Assembly (NCBI RefSeq): GCF_051106095.1
Contig: NC_135783.1
Span: 308,836,322 to 308,900,321, forward strand
Direction of reading: 5' to 3'
DNA: 64,000 nucleotides
Source of the DNA: Pogona vitticeps
Taxonomy: Eukaryota; Chordata; Lepidosauria; Squamata; Agamidae
Shown piece by piece: positions 61,091-64,000 of the stretch. The notes under the pieces were generated by a model that saw only the letters and a program-made list of their open reading frames with translations, searched no databases and had not been told where the DNA came from. The translations under genes and the position numbers were made by a program. Each line of letters opens with the position of its first letter. Positions within the stretch are counted from its first letter, which is position 1.

Positions 61091-64000
61091 GGTACGTGTT
61101 GAACCAGTGGGATGTTCAACCAGCCTAAGTGGGACACAAGAATTCCATCACAATTAATAAGAATTTTCCTTAGTCCCTATTGGACATAGGGACAAATAAA
61201 AAACCAAATCGCGATATTGTCAGAAATCACTGATTTGTGTAATATTTGTCACTTTGTATTAATCAATTCTGAAGGCCCTGATGAATACAAAGGGATGACA
61301 ACAATTTTACTTTTTTATTCATCCCTTCGTTGGGGATGAATTTCCTGGGGAAACAACGTGCAAACCATGACGAAGCACCATTTTGGTGGTTTATCCCCAT
61401 CTCTAGTCCCTATGTTTTTTCACAAGTGTGATGTGATTTACAACTGACCCTACCTGCTGTAGATTATCCATCTGTGAGCTTCTAGGATATTACCAGTCAC
61501 TTTAGACACTCTGTGTTTCTCCTAATCCCGTTTCCCCTGCTCACCAGGGAACATCACTGATGTGCTATTTCCTCTCGGGGATTATACCTTGTGTTTCTGC
61601 CTCTGTTTTAGTCAGAGCAACAAAATGTATTTTTGCAATTCTACTACAATTTTTTTAAATTTCCTTCTGTTTTACAGTGACTCTAACAATAAAAATTCTT
61701 TCTTACTATGCTTTTCAGCTAGTGATGAAATTATTTTGTCTGTATTTACATTAAGCAATACTGCTGCATTTTTGATGTCCTTAAAAGGTACCAAATGAAA
61801 AATGTGATTCCAGAATCTCGTAAACATAAAAAGGGTGTTCTTGGTGAAAGTGACCACTGGAGTTGTCACAGTGAGACTCAATGTGCAACTACTCTGAAAT
61901 TGCTCTGAAATTGGCATGAGTGAATTTGAAGTATTTTTCAATGATCACATGATATAAAGTTCAATGCAAATCAGCCCATTCTTTTTTCTGTCCAGTCTAG
62001 ACTTTTTTCCCTTGTTGCTTGGAGGCTTCTGCTTTTTTCTAACCCTAATAATTCAAATGGTGTTTTGCCAGTGTGATCATTTTTTTCGACTGGTGGATGT
62101 GACTTTGGGTATTTTTCTATTGATGTATTAAGCTGGGACATGATATTCTGGGACAGTGGGAACACCTAGCCATCCTGAAGAATTTGTGTTTATTTCTTAA
62201 ATAACCAACAAACAAGATTAGTTTAGTGCTATATCATCTTTGCACAGAGAAAAATAAGGGAGTTAAAAACAATGTAAAATGGAAACAACTCTGATGAATT
62301 CCAGCAGACTACAGTACTTCCATGGTATGTGTATATGTACATGTATGGAGAACTTTGGAAAATTGTCCCCTTTTCTCTGCTTCAGTGCAGCCCTTTAAAC
62401 AGTCCCAACTTGACAGCAGACCATAAAAGGAGAGCCAGAGATTGGCAGGAGGGTGGAATCAAAGGGGTGGGACTGTGGGCACATATTGAACCACATCAGA
62501 TTGAGGGACCAGTGTGGACACTGGCACTGAAACAAACAGGGGTCTTTGTATGGTCATCTAAACTGAATGTAGTCACAAAAGACATCACAGATCAAGCTGG
62601 TGCAAAGCTGAATTCCCTCGATTTGGCTGGTCAGTGTAATCACACCTTTAGTTTCTTTTGTAGAATAGTAGAAGGATACGATACATAAGGTAACAAACCA
62701 ATGGTTCAAAAAAGACTATTTATGGGGTGCAACAGCTATAAAAACCTAATAGTTATTAAATGAAGATACTAATGTATTCCATCAAAATCTTTTTCAGGCA
62801 AGATCAGTTACTGAGACGACAATTCACTCAACTCCACAAAAATTTTTTTTGTCCATTTTAAAAAATCAGTCATATTTAAAAACTGGAACTAGTTGCTGCT
62901 GGATGTGTTTATATAGGGCTAACACTACCATTGATTAGGCAAAGATGGTCCCCTCAGGGAGGAGATTTATTTATTTAAAATAAAAAAATAAAAAAATAAA
63001 AGCAGTTTCCTGCCCATCTCTCCTGAATGCCTGGTAGTTCCTAGATCCCAATACACAGCTTGCTGGGAGACAAATTGTTCCTTGCATGTTTTAAATTGCC
63101 CAGAGAGTAATCTAACTCTATGGAACAGTATATATGTAAGTCAAAGTGATAATGATGGTGATGATGATGTATATCTCTTAGCCCACCAATATAGCCTTGT
63201 GCTTCAGGTATGATAAAGAATGCTGTCGCATTCTCAGGGCCAAAATAAGATTGAAGGGTAATCCAGTCACATTTTTAAGGAAATTACAGAGGGGCTGCCA
63301 CCCTGTCTTTTGCTTCAGGCAGCAAAATGTCGTGGTTCAACTTTCCTGTTTTGAGGAATGGATTATTAATTTATCAGCCACTCTCTAGTGTAGCTGCTGC
63401 TCTGAACTACCATTCTGGGGCAGCACAGGAATGTGTAGGGAGAGAATACACTGGGGAGCACACATACTCCTTTGTGAATGTGGGACAAATTAGGACAATA
63501 CATTAAGAAAACAGGACTATTTGCCCCCAGAACATCCAATGCCAAAACTAATAGTTAATTTCCCAGTGAATTCTGAATTGTCCCAACTAGTGTTCACCCA
63601 CTTCTGTTCACAGAGCACTTTGTCATTCCAGGTACAAAACCCCAGCTGCATTTTGCTGTAAGAAAAATGCAGCTTTCTGAAGATGTCAGCTGTGATCAGG
63701 GAATTTCAAAAATTGTTCATGACAAATACAGCAAAGAGTACAACAGAAATGGAAAATTGTGTGCTCTAAAACACCGCTGCTGTTTACATTTCAGATATAG
63801 GGCAGCTAGGCCAAGAGAATTTAGGGGCATGTCATTCTCCCTGTTATGTTGGACAAAAGTAAAAAGAAATGTTGGTCAGGGCTGAGCAACTGACACAGAT
63901 AGTACAATATTTTCAGCTCCTTCTTTTCAGAGAAGGACTAAGGGCTGTGGCTTGAGGAGAGTCTGGAGCTTCAGAGAAAAACACCCACTATTCCAAGGTC
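61091..64000. other. Intergenic to window end, nothing recognised
   Basis: AT-rich. The + frame 62329-62688 (119 codons) and minus frames near 61.7-62.1 kb have no recognised domain. (AAAT)n-like run at 62965-63003 and a GAT-type short repeat near 63150. Confidence 0.4.

Overview
The window looks like nuclear DNA from a squamate reptile, most likely a lizard; the species cannot be read from it. The evidence is a vertebrate connexin gene with its family intron, embedded in a repeat set typical of squamates: Sauria SINEs, a BovB (RTE) LINE, a Penelope-like element, L2-like LINE fragments, a second tRNA-derived SINE with a GTT tail, TA-flanked and hAT-type MITEs, and many di- and trinucleotide microsatellites. 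There are no operons, rRNAs, CRISPR arrays or convincing tRNA genes.

The only host protein-coding gene I can support is GJD2 (connexin 36) on the + strand. A CpG-rich promoter covers about 8.4-9.3 kb. The start codon is at 9517, a 71-nt coding exon 1 ends at 9587, a 1.83-kb phase-2 intron runs 9588-11419, and exon 2 carries the rest to the stop at 12261-12263. The predicted protein has 304 residues, all six extracellular-loop cysteines and the C-terminal SAYV ZO-1/PDZ ligand. An AT-rich 3' UTR follows. ACTC1, the expected upstream neighbour from mammalian synteny, is not in the first 9 kb and should lie left of the window.

From about 14 kb to 64 kb I see no further host gene. This half holds mobile-element fossils separated by apparently unique AT-rich DNA. 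Main blocks: five TA-flanked Tc1/mariner-type MITEs of one TIR family (15.07, 16.16, 21.85, 24.11, 37.88 kb); a Penelope 3' end with a GIY-YIG remnant (30.3-31.05 kb); a nearly 5'-complete but internally deleted BovB (33.4-35.86 kb); a broken minus-strand Ty3/Gypsy LTR element with a SCAN-like gag (37.5-43.25 kb), itself hit by a MITE and probably by a second LTR; an L2-like fragment (44.8-45.7 kb); an RTE fragment (47.6-48.3 kb); a full Sauria SINE (50.5 kb); two copies of a LINE C-terminal zinc-finger tail (54.15 and 55.45 kb); and an isolated LTR plus leader of the same Gypsy family (60.5-61.1 kb).

The most interesting items are the Gypsy fossil with a SCAN-like capsid and protease directly followed by integrase, the GJD2 upstream ATG that overlaps the main start, the TA-MITE family with GCGATCGC cores, and two nearly perfect young hairpins at 27.0 and 49.2 kb. 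I found no clearly new biological system. All similarity calls are from memory of protein and repeat families; no database search was run.
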